This document shows positions 11,592 through 23,040 of a DNA stretch of 64,000 nt, piece by piece. The DNA is from Tetracentron sinense (lineage: Eukaryota; Streptophyta; Magnoliopsida; Trochodendrales; Trochodendraceae). Below the pieces are notes generated by a model. It worked only from the letters and a program-made list of their open reading frames with translations. It ran no database searches and was not told the DNA's origin. Location of the stretch: NCBI GenBank assembly GCA_015143295.1, contig CM026561.1, positions 37,142,875-37,206,874 on the forward strand, given 5' to 3'. Both the position numbers and the translations under genes were made by a program. Every line of letters starts with the position of its first letter. Position 1 is the first letter of the stretch.

Positions 11592-13552
11592 GGCGAATAT
11601 AAGACAATAAAAAGTAGCAAAATAGCTTGATAGTCAAATGTGACACTGAACATAAGAGAAAGAAGAGTGTGTGTGTGGGGTGGGGGGGGAGGGGAAGGGA
11701 GATGTCTTACCTCTTACTCTCATTTCTTTCTTTTTCTCGATTATACTCAAGATATGTAATAAAAATAATATTGATAAATAAAATATAAAAGAACCCCTTT
11801 AAATACGAGTTTATGAGAGTTTTGAGAGTCATAAAAGAAATTTGGGGCATTTAAAGGCTCTTAATTTGTTATTGGGCCACTTGAGCTAGCTGTAATTTAA
11901 CAACCATGAAAATAAAAACAAATGGAAACCAATAAACAGAGAGAGAGAGACTAATTAGTCCACCCATTGAGAGAGAACAAGTTAACATGAGAAACATACT
12001 TGACACCGTTCGTTTCTTCTTTCTTCTTCTATTTGCAAACTTTTTTATTGGATATACAAATCCTAACATATTATATTATAAAAGATATGAGAAGTATATA
12101 AAATAACGTATTTTTTTTGTTTACCGAACAATCATATTCAAATAAAATAAATTTCTATATCCTTAAACAATAATAATATTACATATATCAAATTTTTAAT
12201 AATCACCGCCTAAGGCGGCCAGTCGACTAAGTCGAGCAGAGCACCTAATCGCCTAAGCGACCGCCTGAGGTGACGCCTTTAACGACTATGATTATATATA
12301 TCAAATTTTTAACAATGACCGCCTTAGCAATGCACTTGGTTGCCTAGGCGACGGCCTGAGGCGCCTGAAGCGACACCTTTAACAACTGTGGCTCATACAC
12401 ATGCAATATAGGCAGTCTTTTGTATTGCAAATGTGATCTTCTTACGAGAGTTGTTATGTTATCCATGATATTACTGGAAATGTTTAGATGTTTATGAGCT
12501 TGAGGCTTTCGATGTCATTGTCTTTCATTACAGTGAGAAAAAACTTATTTTAAGCTTCTAAAATATTTGTCATCTCAAAACTCAATGCCAGGGGAATTGA
12601 ACCATCTGGCACAGCATCAGACATCAAGAAGGCCTACCGCAAAGCGGCACTCAGGCATCATCCTGACAAGGTGTTAAACTTCTTACATCTGCTGTTTGAA
12701 TATTAGTCTTCTACATTGAAACTGCTATATGTTTTACCCTCCTAATGTATTTTCTGTTTATGTAGGCTGCCCATTTCTTGGCCAGAAGTGAGAATGGAGA
12801 TGATCGGCTCCGGAAGGAAATTGCCGAAGAGGTCTACAAGGATGCTGACAGACTTTTCAAAATTATTGGAGAGGCATATGCAGTACTTTCAGACCCCACC
12901 AAGGTCTGCTACACATTATTAATATATGGTGTGGTTATTGTGCATGATTTGGCTTTCTCAAGAGCATTATGCATCTAACATCACTGCTCTGTAAAATCCT
13001 CCCTTATCATTCACTTACTTCCTTGCCATCCTTTTAGCTCTTTAAATACACAGTTTCTTAACCTAAATTATTTGTCCACCAAGTAGTGTCAATACTTCGC
13101 TTACCTGGATGAGATGCATGTTAAGTTCTCTGCATCTTTCATTCTCTTGTATCTATCAATATCATGATTTAAAAAATAAAAAACTATTGCTGCCTTATAC
13201 CAAGGCTTTGAAGTTGGTTAAGGGTAAAAAGCAGAAGCTCCAGATCACTAACATAATAGCTATCAATCACGGTATTTTCATCCCTTTTATTTTCCTTTTC
13301 TCCTTTTTACCCTTCAGATGAGCTACTTTAGCATTATCTTGGTCTGCTATTTTCATTTTGCAGCGTTCACGGTATGATCTTGAGGAGGAAATAAGGAATT
13401 CCCAGAAGCAAGGCAATGGAAGCAGCACTTCAAGAACATCTGCAGATGATCACAGCTATCCGTTCGAGAGAAGCGGCAACAGGCGACAGTGGCGGCATGT
13501 GTGGAAGTCAAATGGAAACTCGTATTCTCGATGGTCAGAAGCATCTCGATAA
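6031..13552 (+). CDS. TPR and J-domain co-chaperone, last four exons (5' partial)
   Basis: The C-terminal part of a plant TPR protein ending in a DnaJ domain (Arabidopsis TPR15/TPR16 type) is encoded. Such proteins are expected to act as Hsp70/Hsp90 co-chaperones. Visible exons are 6031-6266, 12592-12670, 12766-12903 and 13364-13552. All have AG/GT borders and phases that join into one 213-residue frame with stop at 13550-13552. The first carries the last TPR helices (AISRRATLHEMIRDYGQAAS) and a linker. The second begins the J domain (ASDIKKAYRKAALRHHPDK) with the catalytic HPD. The third holds AEEVYKDADRLFKIIGEAYAVLSDPTK-like helix III/IV sequence. The fourth is a polar tail. The first acceptor is phase 0. 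Upstream TPR exons were not found in 1-6030 and probably lie outside the window. The 6.3-kb intron is filled with repeats. Family assignment is firm; the exact orthologue is not. Confidence 0.88.
7507..7850 (-). pseudogene. F-box protein C-terminal fragment
   Basis: A minus-strand frame reads SFQAGEWKDLKMSC, FVAFDGAVCYNRILHG and IVAYDPYNNTDQCRLI. These are the usual blocks of the F-box-associated C-terminal region of plant F-box proteins, the substrate adaptors of SCF ubiquitin ligases. No F-box motif is found nearby; an in-frame stop precedes the region and the 3' part is lost. It lies antisense inside the large intron of the TPR/DnaJ gene. It is most likely a decayed gene fragment; identification rests on pattern memory. 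Confidence 0.6.
8336..9345 (+). repeat. Duplicated intronic repeat, unit A
   Basis: The unit opens with CATGGTTGTCAAGGC and has the inverse GCCTTTAACAACCATG at 9025-9040, ends typical of a hAT-like non-autonomous element. Homology to unit B (10434-12195) continues past that end through two GA-microsatellites (8701-8726, 9112-9134) and the ACATACTTGACACCGTTCGT block. No flanking duplication was seen, so unit A/B is a segmental copy containing the element, not two insertions. Confidence 0.6.
9350..10433 (+). mobile_element. LINE, 5'-truncated 3' end
   Basis: This is the 3' end of an L1-type non-LTR retrotransposon. The frame at 9853-10284 carries the reverse-transcriptase zinc-binding region (WNAALNKILICDHLQNRGW, then CCFLCLQAEETVDHLLLHC, a Cx2C...HxxxxC pattern) and ISWMIWKERNPRVFED. 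Upstream decayed sequence includes LWKGIMA. It ends in an A-run at 10422-10433 and is a 5'-truncated dead copy. It sits exactly between duplicated units A and B in the intron of the TPR/DnaJ gene. A related copy lies at 25184-26245. Confidence 0.85.
10434..12195 (+). repeat. Duplicated intronic repeat, unit B
   Basis: It matches unit A from the GGTGAC...CTTGAGGCGA block onward, including ATGCACTTTGATAGAA, GA-repeats (11553-11588) and the ACATACTTGACACCGTTCGT block near 11993. It differs from A by a nested hAT-type element at 10584-11365. Confidence 0.65.
10584..11365. mobile_element. hAT-type non-autonomous element built of AATCG motifs
   Basis: Ends are CAAGGTTGTTAAATCG and the inverse of CATGGTTGTTAAATCC. 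A perfect 8-bp duplication CTTATAAA lies at 10576-10583 and 11366-11373. Both sub-terminal regions are rich in GAATCG/CGATTC. It has no coding capacity and inserted into repeat unit B after the duplication. Confidence 0.85.
12196..12400 (+). repeat. Two tandem copies of a ~107-bp GCCTAAGGCG repeat
   Basis: ATCAAATTTTTAAYAATSACCGCC through GACRCCTTTAACRACTRTG occurs twice, at about 12187-12291 and 12298-12393. Its end resembles the GCCTTTAACAACCATG terminus of unit A, so it is probably a duplicated end of the same element family. Confidence 0.55.
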
Positions 13553-14700
13553 AGCAGTTATGCTTGAATTACGTGTACAAGCTACACAATAGGTATTGCG
13601 AGATTTCAAGTCAGGTTATAGATTTGGCCAAGCTACATGATGGATTTGTGTCAGCTAACTACATCATATGTAGCTTGAATTGAGAGTTTCAGCAGATGGG
13701 CAGTGCCTGCAGCAACTGATCGGTCCAAGAATGAATGAAATAGTTTGAAGACAGAAGTTGCAGTTATTGAAGAGCTTGGAAAATCTTGTGTTTTGAAGAA
13801 TTGAAAAGCTGGGGGTACCCCAAAAGTTGAGAGAGATGCGTTTCTGTCCATTTGTGCTATATATATATGCTGGAAAGAGGTATACGTCATGAAATTTTGC
13901 TCTGCTGCAAAAAAGAAAGGATAATGGCATTGGCCGTTTGCGAGTTCTCACCGAGCCAACACCGATGGAATGAAAGAAGAAAGAAGTGGGTTTCTGGTAT
14001 ACTTTAATTGTGGCGGGAAAGAGTTTGTCAATGCAGAAATTGTATTTATTTTTTTTCTTCTATATTTTGTTTACAGATGCTTTGGAACAGTTACAGATAC
14101 GGAGTTGCATGTCCTGCTCGTCTATGGAAGATGGATGTCTTAAATTTTGTGATCATGCAGCAAGTGCATGCAAATGAGGGAAGGTGTTTGGTTTGTACAG
14201 TACTATTTATTGGGTTTGGAAAAACAGCTAAATGATGAAGAGAAAGAAATGCATTTTTTCCTAATGGTGAAATTTTTCCTCTTTTATTTACTACTGTTTT
14301 TAATATTATTACTATACAAAAGGACTTCTAGCTGGACCGCACGGTCATAGGGCAGCCGGCCTATGGTTAACCAAGACCTCATCTGGGAACACAAGAATCA
14401 GATAATTTTATAAATATTGCATAAAATTGAAAAAATCATTTGAAATGTTAGGGTTTTAACATTCTCGGCGAAATTACCACAATTATAAGAAATTTGAGTG
14501 TTGCAGTTGGTTGATTGAGTGGTCGACCTAAGTTGCTACAGAAACTTGCAGGGTTGGTTATGTCATAATTTGAAGAAATGCATTTTTATGTTTTTTTACT
14601 AAAATATGCTAATATATTGATGACCTCTCTCAGTTTTTTTCGATGGCCTCATAAGGGTTATCATGGCCCTTTAAGCTGGATCGCAACTTGTAGGAGCCTA
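13553..14700 (+). other. 3' flank and probable 3' UTR of the TPR/DnaJ gene
   Basis: There is no further coding exon after the stop. Sequence complexity is ordinary up to about 14330 and includes several possible AATAAA-like sites, but no poly(A) site can be fixed. 14331-14700 is anonymous. Confidence 0.4.
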
Positions 14701-14859
14701 GGGTGATTAGAGTTGGATTTGATTAGATGAGTGTTAGGGTGTGAATCTAGGGTTTTAGTGATTAGGATTTGAGAGATGAAGATAAGAGAGGTAAAGAAAA
14801 TCAATATGATTGATAAACTTGAATAATTTATAAGGATTCGATCCAAGGAGAGTTTAAAT

Positions 14860-15131
14860 TAGTGTTATTAAAACCGGACCGGCTGGTTGAATTGATAAAA
14901 TCGGGAACCGGCCAGGTCACCAGTTTCAAAAACCCCCAAAATTGGACTGTATTAAGAACCAGTAGAACTGGCTAAACCAGGGTTAAAAACTGGTAGAACT
15001 AGCCACGGAAAAAGAGAAAATGAAAAAAGAACATTATTTTATTAATAAAAGGACACGATTCAATCGAATCAGTGGAACTGGGAACTAGCCACTCTACCGG
15101 TTAGATGCCCAGTCTGGTTCTAAAAACACTA
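14860..15131. mobile_element. hAT-type MITE rich in ACCGG motifs
   Basis: Ends are TAGTGTTATTAAAACCGG and the inverse of TAGTGTTTTTAGAACCAG. A perfect 8-bp duplication GTTTAAAT lies at 14852-14859 and 15132-15139. It is nested in the Copia left LTR. Confidence 0.85.
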
Positions 15132-15854
15132 GTTTAAATAAATAATTCAATATTCCTATTATAGAATGAAATTTCAATCAAATCTAATCTAATCTAATTT
15201 AATTAATTTAAATTCAAATTACCTTGTGATGAGATACAATATATCTCATCACACCTTATTATCCTACCTTATTCTCTATCCCTCCCACAATTGCATGGGT
15301 CCTTAGGAAAAGGGACATGCAATTGGTGACAAATGTCAGCCAGAGCCCTTGATCTTCCTTTATCATTGAGATTTGTTGATGAATAGCTAGAACATCCAAC
15401 TATACTTGGTGGTCACCGTCAGTATGTGAAGTCCATCTCTGTCGCATCCCACTCATTTTTATGAGTTTGTCGGAGCCGATAGCCTACAAGATCAGGTCAT
15501 TGGAAAGGTCTTCAATTGATTGAAAAAAAAATCATTTACTTGAATAAGTCACCAAAAGATCGAAGATCCTGATACCATAAAGAAACTCAATATTATTGAT
15601 TTACTTGAATAGTTTACAAAAACCCAAAGATGGTTTAAATAAATAATTCAATATTCATATTATAGAAGAAAATTTTAATCTAATCTAACCTAATTTTACC
15701 TAATCTAATTAATTCAAATCACCTTGTAATGAGATCCGGTATTTCTCATCTCACTTTATTATCCTACTTTATTCTCTATTAAGAAGAGAAAGAGAAGAAT
15801 AGAATTAGGAAAGATTAGAGAGAGTTAATTGTCTCTCTCCTACACTTTATTATT

Positions 15855-16133
15855 TGAACAATAGTCCCCTTGTTGGTCTGAGGAGGGGACTATTCCTCCT
15901 CGCTCTCACATAGCCGACCCTTCAACTCCCATTAACTTGGGTTAGTTTATTTTAACCCTTTGGTTAAAATTTATTTTATTTTATTTTTCTAAAAACCAAG
16001 GGTAGATGAGTGAACTCTAAGGGTGGATGAATCGTAACCACAATTAAATGGGGTTTAAAGGGGGACATATGGCAAGCAAATGGGAGCCAAGACGCCCCTC
16101 CTCTCGTCACCGATCGAGGAGGTGATTATTTTC
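15855..16133. mobile_element. Mutator-type MITE, copy 2 (inverted relative to copy 1)
   Basis: The reverse complement matches 3090-3343. The flanks TTTATTATT and CTTATTATT form a 9-bp duplication with one mismatch. The right Copia LTR shows the uninterrupted site (CTTTATTATACTCC at about 22740), which confirms the insertion. Confidence 0.8.
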
Positions 16134-16489
16134 CTTATTATTTATACTCCAATGGTATACTATTAGTATATAAGATATACTAATATTATACCCAGAATAC
16201 AGTGTATAAACACAATACATAAAAGGAGCTTCTACATTTCTCTCAAGTTGGTGTGTAGATATCATGTAGGCCCAACTTACGAACAATATTTCGAAACTGA
16301 GTACCACCAACGCTCTTAGTCAAAACATCAATTAATTGATCTTCAAACTTCATAAACGGGGTTTCTAAATGTTACTCGCCTTCAACAATTCCTTGATGAA
16401 AGGACGACCAACCACAATATATTTAGTTCGGTCATGCTGCACAGAATTGTGACCAATACTAATAGCTACTTTATTATCACAATGTAAAC

Positions 16490-16640
16490 CAATGTTACTT
16501 GGTTCGTCGGTTCGCTCGGTTCAAATTCGGGTTCGTAGTTTCGCCACTCCATGACGAACCCGGTTCGCTAGGGGTAGGATTAGACAATTCGTTTCTCAAT
16601 TCGCTAAGTTCACTAGCTTGGTTCGTTGCCTTAATTCGCT

Positions 16641-16683
<43 letters not shown>

Positions 16684-16872
16684 AGGGGAATGATAGGATT
16701 CACGCAATGCGTGAATTCTATGAAATTTCAGGCATAAAAATCAAGGATATTCTTGATAATTGATAAAAGGGATAAGGGTATTCTTGAAAATATTGTCTTT
16801 AATTGATTTTATGAAAATGTCAATTTTGTTTTAACTAATTACATAAGTGTCATTATCCCTTTGATGTGTTTC

Positions 16873-16907
<35 letters not shown>

Positions 16908-17350
16908 AGGGGAATGATAGGATTCACGCAATGCGTGAATTCTATGAAATTTCAGGCATAAAAATCAAGGATATTCTTGATAATTGATAAAAGGGATAAG
17001 GGTATTCTTGAAAATATTGTCTTTAATTGATTTTATGAAAATGTCAATTTTGTTTTAACTAATTACATAAGTGTCATTATCCCTTTGATGTGTTTCCTTT
17101 TGTAATGCGTCGTCCTCTTTTAAAGTTACCCACGGTCCTACATACCTATCATTGTCGGTACTTTGTACTCTTTTAAAGTTACCCTATGGTCCCACATACT
17201 TACCACTGTCAGTACTTAGTACCTATCACTCAAAAGATTCAAAACCGAACCGTTTAAAAATTACCTGCCGCTGCTGTTTGAGATAACCAAGGTAATTCAC
17301 TTAAATATGATGAACCGGGATCAATTGAACCACGAACTGGTTCGCCCTAG
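16490..17350. repeat. Nested GGTTCG-rich block with a perfect 190-bp tandem duplication
   Basis: A GGTTCG-rich left part (16499-16640) and a GAACCG-rich right part (17245-17350) look like decayed inverted ends of one inserted element inside the Copia RNase H region. Between them, 16683-16872 and 16907-17096 read as identical 190-bp copies, each preceded by a (TA)n(TG)n microsatellite. Each copy holds the palindrome ATTCACGCAATGCGTGAAT. Confidence 0.65.
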
Positions 17351-17359
17351 TGCTCAACA

Positions 17360-17870
17360 AACTAGGTAACCCTAGTATAAACTCATAGGACCTCAAGTAG
17401 AGCGTCTAATCTCACTCAAAAGTAATCAAAGTCAGAGGAGTTCACACACCCTGTGTGTTATGGATCTAAATTCTGCCTGTACATCTAATATGAAAGATCT
17501 CCCTCCAAGACATACATACTATGAGATCGAGTATGGAATTCTATTTACTCACTTTAAATTGAGTATTTGTTTCCCTCCTTTTCCTGCTAGGATTGGAAAT
17601 CCTGTATTTTACATATCCATATGATTGAGTCCTTGGGTTTCCGAAATAGTGTAATAAAGAAGTGCTTCAAATCAGGAGAATCTGAGTCGTTATTTGCCCG
17701 CCATTCCTGGAAGGAATGGAGTAAGGGCAGCCCCTTCCTATAGTAGAGTAGCTCTTCCTTTAGTAGCTTAGTGAGTTCAGTCCTCTTTAAGGAGAGTCAT
17801 TTACTGCTTGAATCTATTGCTTGCTTGAGCCTCTTTTTAGAGTCTCTTCTTTATTTGGATTTATTCTTAT
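17360..17870. other. Anonymous insert within Copia, possibly organelle-derived
   Basis: The sequence between Copia RNase H blocks fits no Copia domain. Its base composition and the CCCTTCCTATAGTAGAGTAG / CTTAGTGAGTTCAGTCCTC style resemble plant mitochondrial intergenic DNA. This is an impression only. Confidence 0.25.
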
Positions 17871-19909
17871 AGCTCCACAGTCAGGGGCAAAACAACCAAT
17901 CGTCAAAACCGATAAATCGGAGAAACTAAGCCAGCCGAATCTGCATCGGTGTGGGCTTCAACTCTTAAGCTCCCATTATAGGTATACAACAAACTTTTCC
18001 CAGGAGACGACTTTAAGTAGTTGAGAATCCTATTTATTGCACCTAAATGTTAGGGGTTAGTGAATACATGAATTGGCTTAGCACACTAACAACATAAGCA
18101 ATGTCCGGTCTGGTAAGAGATAGATATATAAGTTTGTCAACAAGTCTTTGATACCTCCCAGCTTCAAATAGACGTTCCCCACTATCACATGGCTAGCATT
18201 CGATCACACTTACCTCCTCAAGTAGGTTAAGCACATACTTACGCTGAGAAACAAAGATGTCCTTAGATCTGGCAACTTCAATCCCAAGAAAATACTTTAA
18301 AAGACTGAGTTCATTGATCTCGAATTGCTTTGCTAACTTGCCCTTCAATAACTCTATCTCATCCATATTATCACCTATTACCACAATGTTATCCACATAT
18401 GAATCAAGACAGTCACCTTCTGATGAGACTGCTTGAGGAATAATGTGTGGTTTGTTTGACTTTATCTATGACCATTCTTCACCGTAGGATTACGAAATCG
18501 CTCAAATCATGCTTTGGGGGACCGCTTTAGTCCTACTGTATCTTCTTCAGCTTACACACCTTCCTTGAATTTGAGGGATATTTGAAACCAGAAGGAGATA
18601 ACATATACACCTCTTCCTCCAAGTCATCATGGGGAAATACAATCTTAACATCTAGTTGGAACAAGGGCCAATCCTAATTGGCAAGACACGTGAGGACTCT
18701 TACTGAGTTCATTTCGGCAAGTGGAACAAATTTATTTTAATAATCTATGTCGTAGGTTTGAGTATACCCCTTTGCAATCAGGCAAGTTTTGTATCTCTCG
18801 ACAAAGTCATCTGAGTGGTGTTTTACTGTAAAAACCCACCTACATCAAATTGACCTATTTCCTCTTGATAAGTTAATCATATCTCAGGTACTATTTTTTT
18901 CAAGAGCGCACATCTCTTCTTCAATACCTTTTTTCTATTTTGATTGGGACAATACATCTGTTAATTACTGCGAGAGACAGACACAAGAGATAAAGACAAG
19001 GCAAGAGAGTAATATGAGGAAGAAAAAACATGAGAGGAAACAAAATTTGAAATAGGATGTTGAGTACAAGACCTAGTTCCTTTCCTAAGAACAATAGGAA
19101 CTTCAGAATTGAGAATGTCAGGACTAGAAATGACAATGTTACTTGGATCAGAAGAGGTCTATTGGTAGGGTGATAACATTTATACCCCTTCTGATGAAGA
19201 GCATCTCCAAGAAAGATACATCGAAGAGCCTTAGGGTCCAGCTTCTTGCGAATAGAACGAGCTATATGCACAAAACAAATACAACCAAAGATGCGGGGGG
19301 GCGCCGGAAATAAAGAAGTAGAAGGAGACAATAGAGAAATAGAAGATTGAAACTCCAAAATTCTAAAAGGTATTCGATTAATCAAGAATGCAGCAATCAA
19401 TACACCATCAAACCAAAAACAATTGAGGCACATTCATAGGGAGCATAAGAGAACATGTGATTTCCAATAGATGTCGTTTTATTTTTTGCTCAGCCACACC
19501 ATTTTTCTTAGAAGTACCAACATAAGAAGTTTGATGAATGATACCATTAAAATAAAATAAAAATTAGTTAAACTATTAGACATATATTCTTCCATTGTCA
19601 AATCGAATCGCTTTAATCAATGCATTCAACTGAGTAACTATCAATTTGTGAAAAGAAGGAAAAATAGTGTCAACTTCCTTTAGATTTTAACATGTAAGCC
19701 TATGTAGTATGACAAAAATCATCCACAAATGTAACAAAGTACTAAAAACCACATGGAGAAGTAACAAGGATTGTCCTCACACATCAGAATGCACTAGAAA
19801 CTAAGGTGAACTGCATTTATTACCACTATATGGATAAGAAGTTCGACAGTGCTTCGCAAATTCACAAGTTTCACATTGAAAAGAGGAAAGCAAACCAGAA
19901 ACAAATAAC

Positions 19910-20404
19910 TAGGGCTGCACAAAGCCTGATTGGCCCGTTGGTGCGGCTCGGCTCGACCCGGTTCGACCCGAGATCGGCCTGAAATTTTGGGCTCGAACAA
20001 GCCAAGCCAAGCCTAAAAAAAAGCCCGAAAACCAATTCAAGCCAAGCTCACGCCCACCCCTGTGCGGCTCGGCCCGGCTCGATTGAGGTTCGGCTCGGCT
20101 TGAAAATTATTTTAAAAAATAAAAATATATATATATCATTATTATATATATAAATAATATAAAATTTTATTTTAAAAAAAAAAAGGGATTCAAGCCGAGC
20201 TCGAGCCAAGCCAAGCCCGGCTTGAGCTTGAAGCAATTCGGGCCGAGCAGGGCTTCAAGCCAAATTTTTTTTTTCGAGCCAAGCTTCGGGCCGCACAATC
20301 GAACCTGTTTTCGGGTCGAGCCGAGCTTCGGGCCTCGATCAAGCTACTTCAAGCCGAGCCGGGCTTGGCCAAGCTCGGTCAAGCCCGGCCCGAATACAGC
20401 CCTA
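19910..20404. mobile_element. hAT-type MITE rich in GAGCCGAGC/GCTCGGCTC
   Basis: Ends are TAGGGCTGCAC and the inverse of TAGGGCTGTATTC. The flanks CAAATAAC (19902-19909) and CAAATAAT (20405-20412) form an 8-bp duplication with one mismatch. It is nested in the Copia element and related in style to 56264-56690. Confidence 0.8.
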
Positions 20405-22629
20405 CAAATAATTGGGCAAATAAACGTCTAAGAAGGGAAAAGGAGGGATGTCCACGATGTTTGTGCCACCGGAACAATTCCTCCTTGCTACTATACTCTG
20501 AACACCGTGGGACAATTGTTGAACTGATGAAGTGATGCAAGGCAAAAGGTCTAACAGATACAATCCCCGCTCCTTATGGCTCGTACTAATTATCCTCTTC
20601 GTTAAACGCAGATTGTGAAGGAATAAAAGTGACGCTACAATTCAACGACTTTGTAATATGACTAACAGACAAAAGATTCACAGTGAACTTAGGAACACAA
20701 AGAACAGAGGAGAGGGACATAGAGGGTGTAACAAAAACACTCCCCTTACTTGCAATGAATGATAATGTACCATCAGTAATTTTAAATTTGTTCATACCAG
20801 AATCAATAAAGAAGAAAAAAGGTAGGACATACCAGTCATATGATCAGATGCTCCTAGATCAATAATCCAAGAGTGACTAAGATCAAAATCAGATGCACTG
20901 AGAGTTGAGGCTAAAGTACCTGAGTAAGGGACTAAAGCGGCAATGGCGGTACTAGGAGTCTCCAACTGGGACATAAAATAGCGGTAGGCATCAATCTCAT
21001 CTCTAAAAAGATCAGGACTTTTCGAATGAGGGGCAACAATAGATGTTAGAGATGTGGAGGAAACATAGTGTGCACTCGAGCCCCCTCCAGATCGTCTGTC
21101 ACTGTCTCCTCATCCACTATCAGAAGAGCCCCGTGGAGGAGAACGACCATGCAAGTCCCAAAAAGTATCTTTCCTATGATGGATACGCCCACAATGATCA
21201 TACTTAAGTTTATCCTAATTATCAGTAGAAGAACCAGAAGATCCAAAAAGACCATCTCTGCCATGACCACCAATCATGCTTCCTCTCTAGAATGAGGAGG
21301 TTAATGCAAATCTATCAAGTATGGTAGGTTGGAGCATAGCACTTTGACGACGCTCCTCATGATATAAGTATGCATAGACCTCTGTGGGAGATAATACTCG
21401 ATCTTTGCCAAAAATCTGAACCCGTACCTTTTCATAATCCATATTCAAGCATGCAAAAAACTCAAACACACAATTCTATTCAACCAATTTTTTATATGCG
21501 GCGCATCCTTGGGGCACTTTGCCTAAAAGGTCTAATAGTGATCCAGCTCTTCCCAGAGACGACAAATAGTCAAATAGTATGTGGATTAGACATATCTTTT
21601 GCTTTAGTTACCACATACTCAAACTTATAAATAGAGGCAATACCCCCAATCTCATAATAGGCCTGTGTCATGACATCCCATGTCTTTCGTGGAAGAAAGA
21701 AACAAGTAAGCACTAATGATATCTGGTTGTATAAAGTGGAGAAGTTATGACATTACAACGACATTCTCAGCGTCCCACTTGTCATGGACTGGATCTGCGA
21801 ACTTGGGAGTGGGAATGACACCATTCAAATACCCCATCTTCCCATTACATTTAACAAATTATATTATTGATTAAGAGCAGACAAGAAAATTTTTCTCATC
21901 TAATTTTACTATAGTAATCTAGAAATTTAGTGCATCACTTGCACTATCCTCAATACTTCCTCTATCCTACACAGGGATATTAGAGGAATGACTAACCTCA
22001 AATTCATGCATCGACAGTCTCACGGGGCTGATTGACACAAATCAAGCTAAAGGGAACAATACCAAATACTAATAGTCAAAAAAATCACAATTAGGGTTCC
22101 ACAACCCACGTTTTCCACCACAATAGGTGAAAAAACATCTAAAAAAGTCCACAGCAGCAACCTAACAGTGTCTTTAACAATCCAAATCCATGGACCAACA
22201 CCTACTAGCCATGAAATAATTTATGAGCAAAAAATTGAAACCCCAACAGCAAAAAAGTATCGTAAGGGCTAAAATCATCGTCAAACGCTCAATACTTTCT
22301 CGATCTCCACAAAACCTGTTCCAATGAGTCAATATTTATGATATGGATCAAACAATATAGGTTTGGTTGGTAAAACTCAAATCGATCGCACAATAAGAAA
22401 TCCCAAATCTGAATTTTTTAGGAAAGCTAAAAAAACACATCTCTAGTGTTCAAAAAATTCTCAAAAAATCACAATAATTTATGTAAATCAAGATCTACTA
22501 ACTAGCATCAAAATCAGATGAGTCGCTGAGGTCACTTGTCCATACGGTTGACATCAACATGACGCCAGCACTATCATGGGTTCTTCTCCTTGCGCTACAC
22601 TGCCTGGGTGTTCCCTTGGGCTCTAAGAC

Positions 22630-23040
22630 TAAGTTGGATTAGATTAGATGAGTGTTAGGGTGTGACTCTAGAGTTATAGTGATAGGGTTTGAGAGAAGAA
22701 AAGAGAAGAGAAGAGGGAGTAAATTTTCTCTCTCCTACTCTTTATTATACTCCAGTAATAATATAATATTACACCCCCGCCTCTTGCATGAGTGGTAGGG
22801 GTGTGGCCTTCTTAGGGTGGAGGTCTGGGGATCTAATCCCCCCAAGGGGTAAGGGTTGCAAGAGCCTCAATGCCCCAGCTAACTTCTGACCGGCTGACTT
22901 AGGTAAATGATGATTAGGTCTAGTGGGGCCTCCAAAAAAAAAGGTAATAATATAATATTAGTATCTAAGAGATACTAATAATACCTAGAATATAGTGTAT
23001 AAGACTTAAAACACAATACATAAAAGGGATTTCTTTTACA
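22630..23040 (-). repeat. Copia 5' LTR (right copy)
   Basis: It matches the left LTR from TTGGATTAGATTAGATGAG to AATACATAAAAGGGATTTC. It contains a SINE at 22772-22943. Confidence 0.7.
22772..22943 (+). mobile_element. tRNA-derived SINE nested in the Copia LTR
   Basis: The element has a promoter-like start (GAGTGGTAGGGGTGTGG and GGTCTGGGGATCTAATCCC, weak A and B boxes) and a short A-run at its end. It is flanked by a perfect 17-bp duplication GTAATAATATAATATTA (22755-22771 and 22944-22960). Confidence 0.8.

Larger units (their letters stand above)
14708..16235 (-). repeat. Copia 3' LTR (left copy), enlarged by insertions
   Basis: It shares TTGGATTTGATTAGATGAG, TAGTGATTAGGATTTGAGAGA, TCTCTCTCCTAC and CAGTGTATAAACACAATACA-type blocks with the right LTR at 22630-23040. 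It contains the hAT-type MITE at 14860-15131, a Mutator-type MITE at 15855-16133, and an internal repeat of its own TTGATTTACTTGAATAGTTT block. Ends are approximate. Confidence 0.7.
14708..23040 (-). mobile_element. Fossil Ty1/Copia LTR retrotransposon, with nested insertions
   Basis: The domains occur in Copia order along the minus strand. They are a gag region (about 21290-21900), the protease-type WIIDLGASDHMTG block (near 20860), the pre-integrase block with LSSVLCVPKFTVNLLSVSHI (near 20690), the integrase end with LDPKALRCIFLGD (near 19220), reverse transcriptase with the DNIVVIG active-site strand (near 18380), and RNase H (VEAHTDADSAG near 17940; CDNKVAISI near 16470; final LGLHDIYTP near 16255). 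A degenerate primer-binding site resembling the initiator-methionine tRNA type lies inside the right LTR near 22620. The element is broken many times and is clearly old, given its four or more nested insertions. Outer target duplications could not be resolved. Confidence 0.88.

Noticed and set aside
13651-13951. Minus-strand frames of 79-95 residues
   Set aside because: Shadows of the 3' flank of the TPR/DnaJ gene; no family resemblance.
16495-16707. Open frames on both strands with [13 protein letters not shown]
   Set aside because: Translation of the (TA)n(TG)n microsatellite.
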